64,000 bases of DNA from Lysobacterales bacterium (lineage in GTDB: Bacteria > Pseudomonadota > Gammaproteobacteria > Xanthomonadales > Xanthomonadaceae), in assembly GCA_020442465.1 (NCBI GenBank), contig JAGRJY010000108.1, positions 124,001-188,000 of the forward strand, in the 5' to 3' direction. The notes under the pieces are model-generated. The model did not search any database and was not told where the DNA came from. It saw nothing but the letters and a program-made list of their open reading frames with translations. Positions within the stretch are counted from its first letter, which is position 1; every line of letters begins with the position of its first letter. The translations under genes were made by a program, and so were the position numbers. Shown piece by piece: positions 36,055 through 46,757 of this stretch.

Positions 36055-37884
36055 ATGAGAACCACTCTGCTCTGCACCGCCCTGGGCCTGGCATTGTCCG
36101 CCGGGGCCGCGCGCGCCGACACACCGGAGTCGATCGCGTACACGCCGATGCCCAACTGGATGCAGTGGGTCAATCTCGTGCCCGGCGCGAGCTACAACCC
36201 GGCCAATTCCAATATTCCGCGTCGGCGCCCCGGGCACCCCGCGGTGGTGATCCGCGACGACGTCGAGATCAACCCGGGTGCCGTCGATCCCGCGCCCGTC
36301 GACGCGGTCGGCGCCTTTGTCCCGTTGCCCGATCGCTGGCGCATCATGGAAGCGCTGGGGTTCAAGTTCCCCTGGTACGACCCGTACAATCAGAACATCT
36401 GGAAGGGCGACAAGCCCATGAAGATTCCTGGCTTGGACGGAGACGACTGGTTCTTCTCGCTGCTCGGCATCTCCGACACCATCATCGAGCCGCGCTCGAT
36501 TCCGACACCGGTGGGACCGCAGTCCAGCGAAGACCCGGGTTCGATCGACATCTTCTCGGGCATTCATCAGCGCATCCAGGTCGAGACCATTCTCGCCGGC
36601 ATCATCCTGTTCAAGGGCGACACCACGTTCCGTCCGCCGGATCACGAATTCCGCCTGACCCTGGGCCTGCAATACAACCGCGTCGACACCGAGGAGGTCC
36701 GTGCCCTGCAGATCGACCCGCGCCTGGGTAACACGCGCGACGACGGCTTCGTGGCGGTGCAGGAACTGTTCTACGACCGCCATCTGCGCAACGTGTCCGA
36801 CCGCTACGACTTCGACTCGATTCGCATCGGCATCCAGCCATTCTCGACCGACTTCCGCGGCTTCCTGTTCCAGGACCTGCAGTTCGGCGTCCGCCTGTTC
36901 GGCAACCGTCACAACAACCGCGCCCAGTACAACCTCGCATGGTTCCGCCGGGTCGAGAAGGACACCAATTCAGGCCTCAACGACATCGGTGCCGGACTGC
37001 GCGACGACGACATCTTCGTCGCCAATCTGTACTACCAGGACTGGCCGCGGCTCGGCTTCATCTCGCAGGGCACGATCGTCCACAACCGCAATCGCGAGTC
37101 GGAGTTCTTCTTCGACGAGAACGGATTCATCTCGCGTCCGGCGTCGCTGGGCATCGAGCGCCCGCGCGAATATGACGTGACCTACATCGGCTACAACGGC
37201 GACGGCCACTTCGGGCGCCTCAATCTGACGGTTTCGGGCTACTACGCGTTCGGCAACAACGATGCCGTGTTCACCCGCAACGAGAACGACATCAGCGCCG
37301 GATTCTTTGCCGCCGAGGCCGGCGTCGACTTCGACTGGATTCGCACGCGCGCGTCGGTGGCCTGGGCCTCCGGCGACGACAATCCGCTCGACGACGAGTC
37401 CAACGGCTACGACGCGATCTTCGAGAACCCGATCTTTGCCGGCGCCGACACCAGCTACTGGATCCGCCAGAACATGCCGCTGATCGGCGGCGGTGGCGTC
37501 GCCTTGACAGGGCGCAACTCGATGATCCCCTCCTTGCGCTCGTCGAAGGAGCTCGGGCAAAGCAACTTTGACGGTCCCGGCCTGCGCCTGTTCGGGCTCG
37601 GCGCCGACTTTGACCTGACCCCGCAGTCGCGCGTGTCGGTCAACCTCAACCAGCTGTGGTTCGATGAGACCGCGTCGCTGGAACTGGCGCGCAACCAGGC
37701 GCCGATTCCGCGCGAGATCGGACAAGACCTTTCCGTGTCGTGGATATGGCGCCCCTACAACACGCAGAACATCGTGTTCCGCCTATCCGCCGCAGGGCTC
37801 AATCCGGGGGACGGTCTCGCCGAGCTGTACGGCAACGACGAGGTCTATTACTCGGTACTGGCCAACCTGGTTCTGACATTCTGA
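36055..37884 (+). CDS. predicted outer-membrane beta-barrel protein of the multiheme cluster
   Basis: A 609-aa exported protein: signal peptide MRTTLLCTALGLALSAGAARA, an N-terminal region of about 150 residues rich in Trp, Pro and Asp (PNWMQWVNLVPGASYNP, GFKFPWYDPYNQNIWKGD), then many alternating amphipathic strands (FRLTLGLQYNRVD, LTVSGYYAFGNN, ASVAWASGDDNP) and the terminal strand VYYSVLANLVLTF ending in Phe, the standard outer-membrane targeting signal. The length allows more than 20 strands, comparable to MtrB/PioB conduits, but no N-terminal CxxC like MtrB's was seen and no family is assigned. ATG follows the previous stop by one base, with GGAGGA upstream. It could insulate a cytochrome across the outer membrane. 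Confidence 0.75.
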   Translation: MRTTLLCTALGLALSAGAARADTPESIAYTPMPNWMQWVNLVPGASYNPANSNIPRRRPGHPAVVIRDDVEINPGAVDPAPVDAVGAFVPLPDRWRIMEALGFKFPWYDPYNQNIWKGDKPMKIPGLDGDDWFFSLLGISDTIIEPRSIPTPVGPQSSEDPGSIDIFSGIHQRIQVETILAGIILFKGDTTFRPPDHEFRLTLGLQYNRVDTEEVRALQIDPRLGNTRDDGFVAVQELFYDRHLRNVSDRYDFDSIRIGIQPFSTDFRGFLFQDLQFGVRLFGNRHNNRAQYNLAWFRRVEKDTNSGLNDIGAGLRDDDIFVANLYYQDWPRLGFISQGTIVHNRNRESEFFFDENGFISRPASLGIERPREYDVTYIGYNGDGHFGRLNLTVSGYYAFGNNDAVFTRNENDISAGFFAAEAGVDFDWIRTRASVAWASGDDNPLDDESNGYDAIFENPIFAGADTSYWIRQNMPLIGGGGVALTGRNSMIPSLRSSKELGQSNFDGPGLRLFGLGADFDLTPQSRVSVNLNQLWFDETASLELARNQAPIPREIGQDLSVSWIWRPYNTQNIVFRLSAAGLNPGDGLAELYGNDEVYYSVLANLVLTF

Positions 37885-37896
37885 GGACGAACTGAC

Positions 37897-40800
37897 ATGA
37901 CGAAAACCATTCAGCGCGCATCCTTGGCCAGAGCCAGTCTGCTCGCGCTTGCCTCGATCGTGCTTCTGCTGCCGGTCGCGCAGGCTTCCGAGGAGGAAGC
38001 GGTCGAGCGCGAGTACGTCACCCATCCGCCGGCACCGTCGTTCCAGACGGCCGAAGAAGCCGACGCCAAGTCAGCCGGATGCATCAGCTGCCACAGCGCG
38101 ACCGACCAGAAGACCATGCACCGCAATCCGGCGGTCAAGCTCGGCTGCACCGACTGCCACGGCGGCAATGCTGGGGTGACTTCGCCGACGCCGGGTGAAA
38201 ACCCGCAGCGGCATGCCATCGGCTCGATCAACCCGCTCGAGAAGGTGGACTACGACAAGCACCCCTATCCGCACGTCCACTCGCCCTACAGCGGGCCGTA
38301 CCTGGACGCGATGGAATCGGCCCACGTGCTTCCCCAGTTTCCCGATCGCTGGTACTACCCGGCGAGCCGCAACCCGGAAGACAGCTATGCCGCGCTGAAC
38401 GGCGAGTCGCCCGAGTTCATTCGCTTCATCAATCCGGGCGACCTGCGTATCGCCGACGAAGCCTGCGGCGCGTGCCACAAGCCGATTGTCGACGCCACTC
38501 GAACCAGCCTGATGGCGACTTCGGCCATGCTGTGGGGCGGCGCCAGCTACAACAACGGCATCCTGCCCTTCAAGCGTTACAACCTGGGCGAGTACTACAC
38601 CCGCGACAACGAATGGGGCGCCATCAACAACCCCGTCGAAGTCACCGACGAAATGAAGAAGCGCGGCATCCTGCCTGTGCTGTATCCGCTTCCGGCCTGG
38701 GAGGTCATTCCACCCGCCGACGTGTTCCGCGTGTTCGAACGCGGCGGCCGCAATATCAACACGACCTTCCCCGAAACCGGGCTTCCGGGTTCGCTCGGCC
38801 TGATCCAGCGTCTGGAAGAACCCGGACGACCGGACATCAAGCAGTCCAATCGCGGACCAGGCACCGGTCAGCGCGTCGCCATCCCGGTGTTGAACATCCA
38901 CAAGTCGCGCCTGAACGATCCGCATCTGTGGTTCCTCGGCACCAACGAGAACCCGGGCGACTTCCGCTCATCGGGCTGTACTGCCTGCCACGTGATCTAC
39001 GCCAACGACCGTGACCCACGGCATTCCTCCGTGTACGCCAAGTTCGGCAACGAGGGCTTCTCGCAGCAAGCCGATCCGACCATTCCCAAGAACGAGCCGG
39101 GACATCCGCTCAAGCACGAGTTCACCCGGCAGATTCCCAGCAGCCAATGCATGATCTGCCACATGCACCAGCCGAACATGTTCATCAACACGATGCTCGG
39201 CTACATCATGTGGGACTACGAGCCCGACGCGGCAACCATGTTCCCGGCTGAAGCACGGCATCCCACCGACTCGCAGATCCGCGCCATCAACAAGCGCAAC
39301 CCTGAAGAGGCCGCGATCCGCGGCAACTGGGCTGACCCGGAATTCCTGAAGTCGGTGGCCGAGCGCAATCCCAACCTCACTGCCACCCAGTTCGCCGACT
39401 ACCACGGCCATGGCTGGAACTTCCGCGCTGTGTTCAAGCGCGACCGCAAGGGCAATCTGCTCGACAAGGAAAACAACCAGATTTCCAACGAGGACCCGAA
39501 GCGCTTCGAGAAGGCGGTGCATTTGTCGTCGATCCATGTCGACATGGGCATGCAGTGCGTCGACTGCCACTTCCAGCAGGATGCCCACTCGAACGGACAC
39601 ATCGTCGGCGAAGTCATGGCGGGCGTCGAAATCCAGTGCCAGGACTGCCACGGCACTGCCGATGAGTACCCCGCCCTGCGCACCACCGGGCCCATGGCGC
39701 CGAAGAAGGGCCACAACCTGGCGCTGATTCGCAATCCGGACGGCAAGCGACGCTTCGAGTGGGTCGGCGACAAGCTGATCCAGCGCTCGGCCGTGGTGCC
39801 GGGCCTCGAGTGGGAAATGAGCCTGATGCGCGACATTTCCGACCAGACCTCCGGCGCCTACAACGCCAAGGCTGACCGTTCGCACACCATGTCGCGCAAT
39901 ACCGAGACCTTCGAATACGGCAGCGACGTACCGAAGGACCAGCGTGCGCACGGCGAAGACACCATGATGTGCTACACCTGCCACACCTCGTGGACCACGA
40001 GCTGCGGCGGCTGCCACCTGCCCATCCAGGCCAACTTCAAGACCAATCGCCAGCACTACGAGGGCAATGAGTCACGCAACTACGCAACCTACAACCCGCA
40101 GGTCGCGCGTGACGACATGTTCCAGCTTGGCGTGCACGGCGAGATCAAGAACCACAAGATCGCCCCGGTGCGTTCGTCCTCGGCGCTGGTGCTGTCGTCG
40201 ACCAACAGCAACCGCGAGCGCATCTACGTGCAGCAACCGCCGATCGCGGCCAGCGGCTATTCCTCGCAGGCTTTTGCGCCGCACTACCCGCACACCGAGC
40301 GCCGCGGCGAGACCAAGCAGTGCACCGATTGCCATGTGTCGGAGAACAACGACAACAACGCGATCATGGCGCAGCTGCTGCTGCAGGGCACCAAGTTCGT
40401 CGACTTCGTCGGCGTGAACGCGTGGGTCGGCGGCGAAGGCGAGATCACCGCGGTACCGGTCACCGAATGGGATGAGCCGCAGGCCGTGCTCGGTTCCTAC
40501 CTGCACCAGTACGCCTATCCCGACCGCTTTGCCGAGCACAGGGAGCGTGGCAACAAGCTGCCCGCCGGATACAACCACCGGGCCGGTACCGCACAGTGCA
40601 TCCAGCACCGCGGCGAGTACCTGTTCGTCTCCGAAGGCACCAAGGGCACCCGTGTCTACGACATCGCCAGCGTGCAGAACAAGGGCTTCTCGCTGCGTTT
40701 CGTGACCGCTCCGTTCTCCGAACTCGGCCACGACACCCATGTCGAGAGTGCGAACGCCACCTGTGTCGCGCTGCCGACCACGCAGCCTGTTGCGCCCGAG

Positions 40801-41970
40801 CGCAATCAGGGCGAACTGATGCGCGACGTCAACCTCGAGCAACCGTTCCATCCGATCTACCACTACGCGTTCATCGCCGACGCGGTGGAAGGTCTGATTG
40901 CGGTCAACGTGGACACCCTGGTCGATCTGGATCCGCGCAACAACTTCCTCGACCGCGCGATGACCTGGAATGAAGGCGGTGTGCTCACCGGTGTTCGTCA
41001 TCTGACCATCGCCGGCCGCTGGTTCTACGCCAGTACGCCGAAGGGCGTCGTCGTCATCGACATGAACGACCCGATGAAGCCGGAGTACGTCACCACCATC
41101 GACGTGCCGGATCCGCGGGCTGTGCAGGTGCAGTTCCGCTACGCCTTCGTGACCACCGCGCAGGGCCTGCAAAGCGTGGACGTCAGCGACCCGCGCAAGC
41201 CGGTGGTCGTCGACGGCGGACTCGTGCCGCTGGCCGATGCGCACAAGCTGCACGTCGCGCGCATGTATGCCTACGTGGCGAACGGCCGCGAGGGTGTAGC
41301 CATCATCGACGTCACCAAGGCGGATCGTCCGGTGCTGAACCAGATGTTCAATGGTGGCGGTGCCATCGTCGATGCGCGTGACGTGGTGGTCGGCTCGACC
41401 AATGCATCGCCCTTCCTGTACGTCGCCGATGGCGTCGGCGGGCTGAAAGTGGTGCAGCTGACCGCGCCCGATTCGCAGCCGAACTTCTACGGCTATGCGG
41501 CCGAGCCGCAGCCCAACCTCGTCGCCAGCTGGCAGACCAAGAAACCGGCGCTGTCGTTGTCGCGAGGCCTGGAGCGCGACCGCGCGGTGGACGAGTCTGG
41601 CGGACAGGTCGCGGTGCTCGGCCGTGTCGGCGCCCGACCGTTCAATGCCGAAGAGATGAAGAAGCTGTACATGAATGCCGACGGCACGGTGTGGAAGGTG
41701 ACGGACAAGGTCGATGGGCCGCGAGGCATCGAGTCCAAACCCCTGCCCTTCAAGGCCAATCGAATCTGGAGCATGCAACCCGAGGAAGCCCGCGAGTACT
41801 TCGAAGAGCTGCAGGCCGAATCGAAGGGGACCAGCCTCGACAAGGGCGAGCCGACCAAGATCGAACACCATGGCGAGGGCGATTCGCATCATGGGGACGG
41901 CAGTCACGCCGAACCGGGTCACGCCAAGCCGGCACACGGCGAACCCAAACACGGCGAGGTCAAGCACTGA
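37897..41970 (+). CDS. giant decaheme cytochrome c with LVIVD-type beta-propeller and His-rich tail
   Basis: A 1357-aa exported protein. Signal peptide 1-30 ([18 protein letters not shown]). Ten CxxCH motifs begin at residues 62, 84, 190, 361, 418, 554, 581, 692, 703 and 809, with long heme-free stretches between them and many extra His for bis-His ligation. Residues ~900-1200 form LVIVD-like blades ([61 protein letters not shown]), a fold found on surface-exposed proteins. The last ~35 residues are His/Gly-rich ([17 protein letters not shown]) and could bind metal. It follows the barrel gene by 12 bases. Best reading: periplasmic or cell-surface terminal electron carrier of the conduit; an oxidoreductase activity is also possible. 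Confidence 0.88.
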   Translation: MTKTIQRASLARASLLALASIVLLLPVAQASEEEAVEREYVTHPPAPSFQTAEEADAKSAGCISCHSATDQKTMHRNPAVKLGCTDCHGGNAGVTSPTPGENPQRHAIGSINPLEKVDYDKHPYPHVHSPYSGPYLDAMESAHVLPQFPDRWYYPASRNPEDSYAALNGESPEFIRFINPGDLRIADEACGACHKPIVDATRTSLMATSAMLWGGASYNNGILPFKRYNLGEYYTRDNEWGAINNPVEVTDEMKKRGILPVLYPLPAWEVIPPADVFRVFERGGRNINTTFPETGLPGSLGLIQRLEEPGRPDIKQSNRGPGTGQRVAIPVLNIHKSRLNDPHLWFLGTNENPGDFRSSGCTACHVIYANDRDPRHSSVYAKFGNEGFSQQADPTIPKNEPGHPLKHEFTRQIPSSQCMICHMHQPNMFINTMLGYIMWDYEPDAATMFPAEARHPTDSQIRAINKRNPEEAAIRGNWADPEFLKSVAERNPNLTATQFADYHGHGWNFRAVFKRDRKGNLLDKENNQISNEDPKRFEKAVHLSSIHVDMGMQCVDCHFQQDAHSNGHIVGEVMAGVEIQCQDCHGTADEYPALRTTGPMAPKKGHNLALIRNPDGKRRFEWVGDKLIQRSAVVPGLEWEMSLMRDISDQTSGAYNAKADRSHTMSRNTETFEYGSDVPKDQRAHGEDTMMCYTCHTSWTTSCGGCHLPIQANFKTNRQHYEGNESRNYATYNPQVARDDMFQLGVHGEIKNHKIAPVRSSSALVLSSTNSNRERIYVQQPPIAASGYSSQAFAPHYPHTERRGETKQCTDCHVSENNDNNAIMAQLLLQGTKFVDFVGVNAWVGGEGEITAVPVTEWDEPQAVLGSYLHQYAYPDRFAEHRERGNKLPAGYNHRAGTAQCIQHRGEYLFVSEGTKGTRVYDIASVQNKGFSLRFVTAPFSELGHDTHVESANATCVALPTTQPVAPERNQGELMRDVNLEQPFHPIYHYAFIADAVEGLIAVNVDTLVDLDPRNNFLDRAMTWNEGGVLTGVRHLTIAGRWFYASTPKGVVVIDMNDPMKPEYVTTIDVPDPRAVQVQFRYAFVTTAQGLQSVDVSDPRKPVVVDGGLVPLADAHKLHVARMYAYVANGREGVAIIDVTKADRPVLNQMFNGGGAIVDARDVVVGSTNASPFLYVADGVGGLKVVQLTAPDSQPNFYGYAAEPQPNLVASWQTKKPALSLSRGLERDRAVDESGGQVAVLGRVGARPFNAEEMKKLYMNADGTVWKVTDKVDGPRGIESKPLPFKANRIWSMQPEEAREYFEELQAESKGTSLDKGEPTKIEHHGEGDSHHGDGSHAEPGHAKPAHGEPKHGEVKH

Positions 41971-41979
41971 GATCGGGCA

Positions 41980-42010
41980 TCCGGCGCCCTCCGCACAGGG
42001 CGGCGCCGGA
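41980..42010 (+). terminator. strong hairpin just after the multiheme cluster
   Basis: TCCGGCGCC (41980-41988) and GGCGCCGGA (42002-42010) are exact inverted copies, beginning 10 bases after the stop of the last cluster gene. There is no T-tract, so it may be a weak terminator or an mRNA-stabilising 3' hairpin. Confidence 0.45.
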
Positions 42011-42191
42011 CCCAGCCAGCGGCCGCAGCCCTGCCGTAGCACCAAGCGGCCACACCTCCACGACGGGGTGCAGCGCAGACCAACGCCACGACGCCAGGGA
42101 AGGACGTGCATCAGCAGCCAACAGCGCCGACCAGACTTCCACAGGCGCCCTGCCGGGTCCCCATTGCCGCGCGGCTATCCGGTGCATCGCG

Positions 42192-43541
42192 ATGAACGCA
42201 CCGGTGCGCAAGGTTCTCACGCCCTCCCAGCTGAATGCGCTGGCGCGCTCGCTGCTGGAAGATCACTTTCCGCTGGTGGAGGTCGAGGGCGAACTGAGCA
42301 ACCTCAGCCGCCCGGCATCCGGGCACCTGTACTGCACGCTCAAGGACCGCAACGCACAAATCCGTTGCGCCCTGTTCAAGCCGCGCAGCCAGTGGCTGAA
42401 GTTCAAGCCCGCTGACGGTATGCAGGTGCTGGCCCGCGGTCGGCTCAGTCTGTACGAGCCGCGGGGTGACTATCAGCTGATCCTCGAACACATGGAACCC
42501 GCGGGTGAAGGCGCCCTTCAGCGCGCGTTCGAAGCCCTGAAAGCCAAGCTGCAGGCCGAGGGACTGTTCGACGCGTCGCGCAAGAAGGCACTCCCTTCGG
42601 CCATTCATCGCCTGGGGCTGATCACCTCTCCACGCGGCGCGGCCGTGCACGATGTGCTCAGCGTGATCGGCCGCCGGTTTCCCCTGCTGGACGTGGAGTT
42701 GCTCCCCGTACCGGTGCAGGGAACCGAGGCAGCCCGCGAAATTACCCGGATGCTCGATCGTGCCGACCGATCGGGGCGCTACGCAGCGATCCTCCTCACG
42801 CGCGGCGGCGGATCACTGGAAGACCTCGCCTGCTTCAACGACGAAACACTGGCCCGGCGCATCGCGGCATGCGCCACCCCGGTGGTCTCGGCGATCGGCC
42901 ATGAAATCGACTTCACCATCGCGGATTTCGCGGCGGACTTGCGTTGCCCAACGCCTTCCGCGGCGGCCGAGACGCTGACCCCGGATGGGCACGCCCTGCG
43001 CAAGCAGCTCGATGCCGGGCGCGCACGACTCCAGTCCATGGCTGAGCGACACACCCGCACCGCGTCCCAAAGCCTGGATGCGCTGTGGCGACGACTGGAC
43101 AGCCAGAGCCCGCACAACGCCTTGGTGCGCCACCGACGCCGCCTGGACGACGCGGCCGCGCGACTCCGGGCTGTGCCCGACATGCTGCGCCACGGGCGTC
43201 GACGCGCGCTCTCCGAGCTTGCCGCAAGACTGCAGGCCCGGCACCCTGCCAGAGCGATGGCGCGAACGGGCGAGCACGTCGCCGAGTTGCGACGCCGACT
43301 GCAGTGGCTGACGGTGCGCGGAGTCCAGCAGCGTGCGGCCAGCTTGAAGGCCGTTGCCGGCACGCTGGATGCGCTCAGCCCCCTGCGCACCGTTGCGCGG
43401 GGCTACAGCATTCTCAGCAATGAGCGCACCGTGGTGCGCTCGCATACGCAGGTCGCGCCTGGCGAACGCGTCCACGCACAGCTGGCCGACGGGTCGCTCG
43501 TTCTCGATGTCGTGGATACCCGCCCGGCACCATCCGATTGA
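42192..43541 (+). CDS. xseA: exodeoxyribonuclease VII large subunit
   Basis: A 449-aa XseA, the catalytic subunit that degrades single-stranded DNA with XseB. The N-terminal OB fold has [20 protein letters not shown] and [13 protein letters not shown]; the nuclease core shows [37 protein letters not shown] and [20 protein letters not shown]; a coiled coil and the C-terminal [15 protein letters not shown] follow. ATG at 42192 gives the normal length. The small subunit gene xseB is not adjacent. The open frame upstream overlaps the decaheme gene and is not XseA. Confidence 0.96.
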   Translation: MNAPVRKVLTPSQLNALARSLLEDHFPLVEVEGELSNLSRPASGHLYCTLKDRNAQIRCALFKPRSQWLKFKPADGMQVLARGRLSLYEPRGDYQLILEHMEPAGEGALQRAFEALKAKLQAEGLFDASRKKALPSAIHRLGLITSPRGAAVHDVLSVIGRRFPLLDVELLPVPVQGTEAAREITRMLDRADRSGRYAAILLTRGGGSLEDLACFNDETLARRIAACATPVVSAIGHEIDFTIADFAADLRCPTPSAAAETLTPDGHALRKQLDAGRARLQSMAERHTRTASQSLDALWRRLDSQSPHNALVRHRRRLDDAAARLRAVPDMLRHGRRRALSELAARLQARHPARAMARTGEHVAELRRRLQWLTVRGVQQRAASLKAVAGTLDALSPLRTVARGYSILSNERTVVRSHTQVAPGERVHAQLADGSLVLDVVDTRPAPSD

Positions 43542-43596
43542 CCGCTCACCACCCCCGGCCGAGAATGCGGACGGGGATCACAGCAAGGGGAAGTAG

Positions 43597-45237
43597 ATGA
43601 AAGCGTCCGACCTGTTCATGCGTGCTCTCGAAGCCGAGGGCGTCGAGTACATCTTCGGTATTCCGGGCGAGGAGAACCTCGACCTGCTCGAATCGTTGCG
43701 CACCTCGAGCGTCAAGCTGATCCTCACCCGCCACGAGCAGGGCGCGGGTTTCATGGCCGCGACCTACGGACGTCTGACCGGCAAGGCCGGAGTCTGCCTC
43801 GCCACCCTCGGCCCAGGCGCGACGAATTTCGTCACTGCGGCTGCCTACGCGCAGCTCGGCGCCATGCCGATGATGATGATCACCGGCCAGAAGCCGGTGA
43901 AGGCCAGCAAGCAGGGCCACTTCCAGATCGTCGACATCGTCGACATGATGAAACCGCTGACCAAGTACACCAAGCAAATCGTGTCTGCGGACAACATTCC
44001 CGCGCGCGTCCGCGAAGCATTCCGTCGTGCCGAGGAAGAACGGCCGGGGGCGGTTCATCTCGAACTGCCTGAGGACATCGCCGATGAAGAAAGCGACGCC
44101 ATCCTGATTCCCAAGAGCCACGCCCGCCGTCCGGTCGCCGACGACAAGTCGATCGCCTACGCCGTCGAGGCGATCACCAACGCCAAGCGCCCCCTGCTGA
44201 TGGTCGGCGCCGGCGCCAATCGCAAGACCACGTCGAAGATGCTGCGAGAGTTCGTCGACAAGCTGGGGATCCCGTTCTTCACCACCCAGATGGGCAAGGG
44301 TGTGGTTGACGAGACCCACCACCTGTGGCTCGGCAACGCCGCGCTGTCGGCCGGCGACTTCACCCATCGAGCGATCGAGAATTCGGACTGCATCATCAAC
44401 GTCGGCCACGACGTCATCGAGAAACCGCCCTTCTTCATGCAGAAAGGCCTGCGTACGGTCATCCACGTCAACTACTTCGGCGCCGAAGTGGACACCGTCT
44501 ACTTCCCGCAGGAAGAAGTCATCGGTGACATCGCGAATTCGGTGTGGCGCATGAAGCAGCGTCTCGAACCGCAGAAGCACTGGGACTTCAGCTACTTCGA
44601 CAAGGTGCGCGACGCGCTCAATGCGCATCTGGCCGAAGGCGCGACCGACGACCGCTTCCCGATCTATCCGCAGCGCATGGTGGCGGATATACGCAAGGTA
44701 CTTGGGCCGAAGGACATCCTCTGCCTCGACAACGGCATGTACAAGATCTGGTTTGCCCGCTACTACCGCTGCAAGGAACCCAACACCATGCTGCTGGACA
44801 ACGCGCTGGCAACCATGGGCGCGGGTCTGCCCTCGGGCATGGCAGCGAAGATGGTGTTCCCGGACCGCAAGGTGGTCGCCCTCGCCGGCGACGGCGGGTT
44901 CATGATGAATTCGCAGGAGATCGAGACCGCGGTCCGCCTCAACCTCAACATGACCATGATCGTGCTGCGCGACAACGCCTACGGCATGATCAAGTGGAAG
45001 CAGGCGAACATGAACTTCGCCAACTTCGGCATGGATATGGGCAACCCCGATTTCGTCAAGTATGCAGAAAGCTACGGCGCCCGCGGCCATCGCCCGAACT
45101 CGGCCGCCGAGTTCGCGCCGCTGCTGGAGAAGACGCTGCAGGAACCCGGCTTCGACCTGATCGAGCTGCCGATCGACTACAGCGACAACGATCGGATCCT
45201 GAACAACGAAATCAAGGAGCTTTCCGCCAAGCTCTGA
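43597..45237 (+). CDS. thiamine-diphosphate enzyme, acetolactate synthase large-subunit type
   Basis: A 546-aa member of the acetolactate-synthase/pyruvate-oxidase family. The N-terminal domain carries the catalytic glutamate in LTRHEQGAGFMA (Glu47); the C-terminal ThDP site is LAGDGGFMMNSQEIETAVRL with NAYGM completing the motif. These enzymes decarboxylate pyruvate and join it to a second 2-oxoacid. No regulatory small subunit (ilvN/ilvH) is adjacent, which favours a catabolic AlsS-like or specialised enzyme over the biosynthetic one. AAGGGGAAG precedes the ATG. An aldehyde dehydrogenase follows 90 bases downstream, so an aldehyde or acyloin product may be handled together. Confidence 0.85.
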   Translation: MKASDLFMRALEAEGVEYIFGIPGEENLDLLESLRTSSVKLILTRHEQGAGFMAATYGRLTGKAGVCLATLGPGATNFVTAAAYAQLGAMPMMMITGQKPVKASKQGHFQIVDIVDMMKPLTKYTKQIVSADNIPARVREAFRRAEEERPGAVHLELPEDIADEESDAILIPKSHARRPVADDKSIAYAVEAITNAKRPLLMVGAGANRKTTSKMLREFVDKLGIPFFTTQMGKGVVDETHHLWLGNAALSAGDFTHRAIENSDCIINVGHDVIEKPPFFMQKGLRTVIHVNYFGAEVDTVYFPQEEVIGDIANSVWRMKQRLEPQKHWDFSYFDKVRDALNAHLAEGATDDRFPIYPQRMVADIRKVLGPKDILCLDNGMYKIWFARYYRCKEPNTMLLDNALATMGAGLPSGMAAKMVFPDRKVVALAGDGGFMMNSQEIETAVRLNLNMTMIVLRDNAYGMIKWKQANMNFANFGMDMGNPDFVKYAESYGARGHRPNSAAEFAPLLEKTLQEPGFDLIELPIDYSDNDRILNNEIKELSAKL

Positions 45238-45326
45238 GGCTACTCCTGGCGCCGCTTCGGGGAAGACCCGAAGCGCGCCGCGCCTCATCTGCCTGCCTGA
45301 CTCACACGGACGACGGAGATCGCGTC

Positions 45327-46757
45327 ATGTTGAAGGACACCTACCCCTACTTCCTCGCCAACAAGGCGGTGTACGCCAACAAGGATCTCGAAGTCACCGA
45401 CAAGTTTTCGGGCGAGGTCGCAACGCGCGTCGCACTGGCGAACTATCCGGTTATCGACGCCGCCATCGCCGCTGCCGAGAAAGCCCAGGAGGAGATGGCA
45501 GCGTACCCGCCCTACAAGCGTCAGGATGTGCTCAACCATTGCGTGAAGCGCTTTCAGGAGCGCTTCGAGGAAATCGCTCTGGCGCTGTGCATGGAAGCCG
45601 GCAAGCCGATCAAGGATGCGCGTGGCGAAGTCACCCGACTGATCGACACGTTCCGGGTCGGCGCAGAGGAAGCGGTGCGCATCGGCGGCGAGGTGATGAA
45701 TCTCGAAATTGCGCCGCGCGCGAAGGGCTATCGCGGCATGTGGAAGCGCGTGCCGATCGGGCCCTGTTCGCTGATCAGCCCGTTCAACTTTCCGCTCAAC
45801 CTCGCGGCACACAAGATTGCGCCGGCCATCGCTGCAGGCTGTACCTGGGTGATGAAGCCGGCCTCGCGGACTCCGATCGGGGCATTGATCATCGGCGAGA
45901 TTCTCGCCGAGACCGATCTGCCTGTCGGTGCGTTCTCGATCCTGCCGTGCTCGCGCGATGGCGCTGACCTGTTTACCGTCGATGATCGCCTGAAGCTGCT
46001 CAGTTTCACCGGCTCGCCGGGCGTGGGCTGGGAGCTCAAGGCCAAGGCCGGACGCAAGAAGGTGGTGCTCGAGCTCGGCGGCAATGCGGCATGCATCGTC
46101 GACGCCGACCAGGCCGACCGGCTGGACCACGTCGTCGAGCGCGTGGTGTTCGGCGCGTTCTATCAGAGCGGCCAGAGTTGCATCAGCGTGCAGCGCATCA
46201 TCGTCCATGAATCGCTGTATGACGCGTTCCGCGACAAGCTCACCGCCGCGGTCAAGGCGCTGCCGATGGGCGATCCCAAGGACGAAAACACGTTCATCGG
46301 ACCGATGATCTCCGAGAGCGAAGCCAAGCGCCTCGAAGGCTGGGTCCAGAGTGCAGTCGCCAAGGGCGCCACCCTGCTTTGCGGCGGCAAGCGCGACGGC
46401 GCGATGCTCGAAGCCTCGCTGCTCGAGAACGTCTCGCTCGATTCGGACATCAACTGCGAGGAGGCTTTCGGGCCGGCCGCAGCGCTGTACAAGTTCACCG
46501 ACTTCGAGAAAGCGCTGCGTCAGGTCAACGACAGCAAGTTCGGCCTGCAGTGCGGCATCTTCAGCCACGACATCCGCAAAGCCATGCGCGCCTGGGACAT
46601 CCTCGACGTCGGCGGCGTGGTGATCAACGACGTACCCAGCTGGCGCGTCGACAATATGCCCTATGGCGGCGTGAAGGACTCCGGCCTGGGCCGCGAAGGC
46701 GTTCGCTACGCGATCGAGGACATGACCGAGATTCGCCTGCTGGTCATTCGCGACTGA
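45327..46757 (+). CDS. NAD(P)-dependent aldehyde dehydrogenase
   Basis: A 476-aa ALDH-superfamily enzyme oxidising an aldehyde to the acid. Visible are the cofactor-fold segment PCSLISPFNFPLNLAAHKIA, WVMKPASRTPIG, FTGSPGVGWELKAKAG, the catalytic-Glu strand KKVVLELGGNAACIV, the nucleophile in YQSGQSCISVQR, and the C-terminal EEAFGPAAALYKFTD and GGVKDSGLGREGVRYA. It is closest in style to succinate-semialdehyde or lactaldehyde dehydrogenases, but the substrate is not fixed by sequence. GGAG lies about 9 bases before ATG 45327. It pairs with the ThDP enzyme upstream. Confidence 0.92.
   Translation: MLKDTYPYFLANKAVYANKDLEVTDKFSGEVATRVALANYPVIDAAIAAAEKAQEEMAAYPPYKRQDVLNHCVKRFQERFEEIALALCMEAGKPIKDARGEVTRLIDTFRVGAEEAVRIGGEVMNLEIAPRAKGYRGMWKRVPIGPCSLISPFNFPLNLAAHKIAPAIAAGCTWVMKPASRTPIGALIIGEILAETDLPVGAFSILPCSRDGADLFTVDDRLKLLSFTGSPGVGWELKAKAGRKKVVLELGGNAACIVDADQADRLDHVVERVVFGAFYQSGQSCISVQRIIVHESLYDAFRDKLTAAVKALPMGDPKDENTFIGPMISESEAKRLEGWVQSAVAKGATLLCGGKRDGAMLEASLLENVSLDSDINCEEAFGPAAALYKFTDFEKALRQVNDSKFGLQCGIFSHDIRKAMRAWDILDVGGVVINDVPSWRVDNMPYGGVKDSGLGREGVRYAIEDMTEIRLLVIRD

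Noticed and set aside
40072..42111. A 679-codon minus-strand frame opposite the giant decaheme gene
   Set aside because: Shadow of the cytochrome coding frame; no start signal and no domain.
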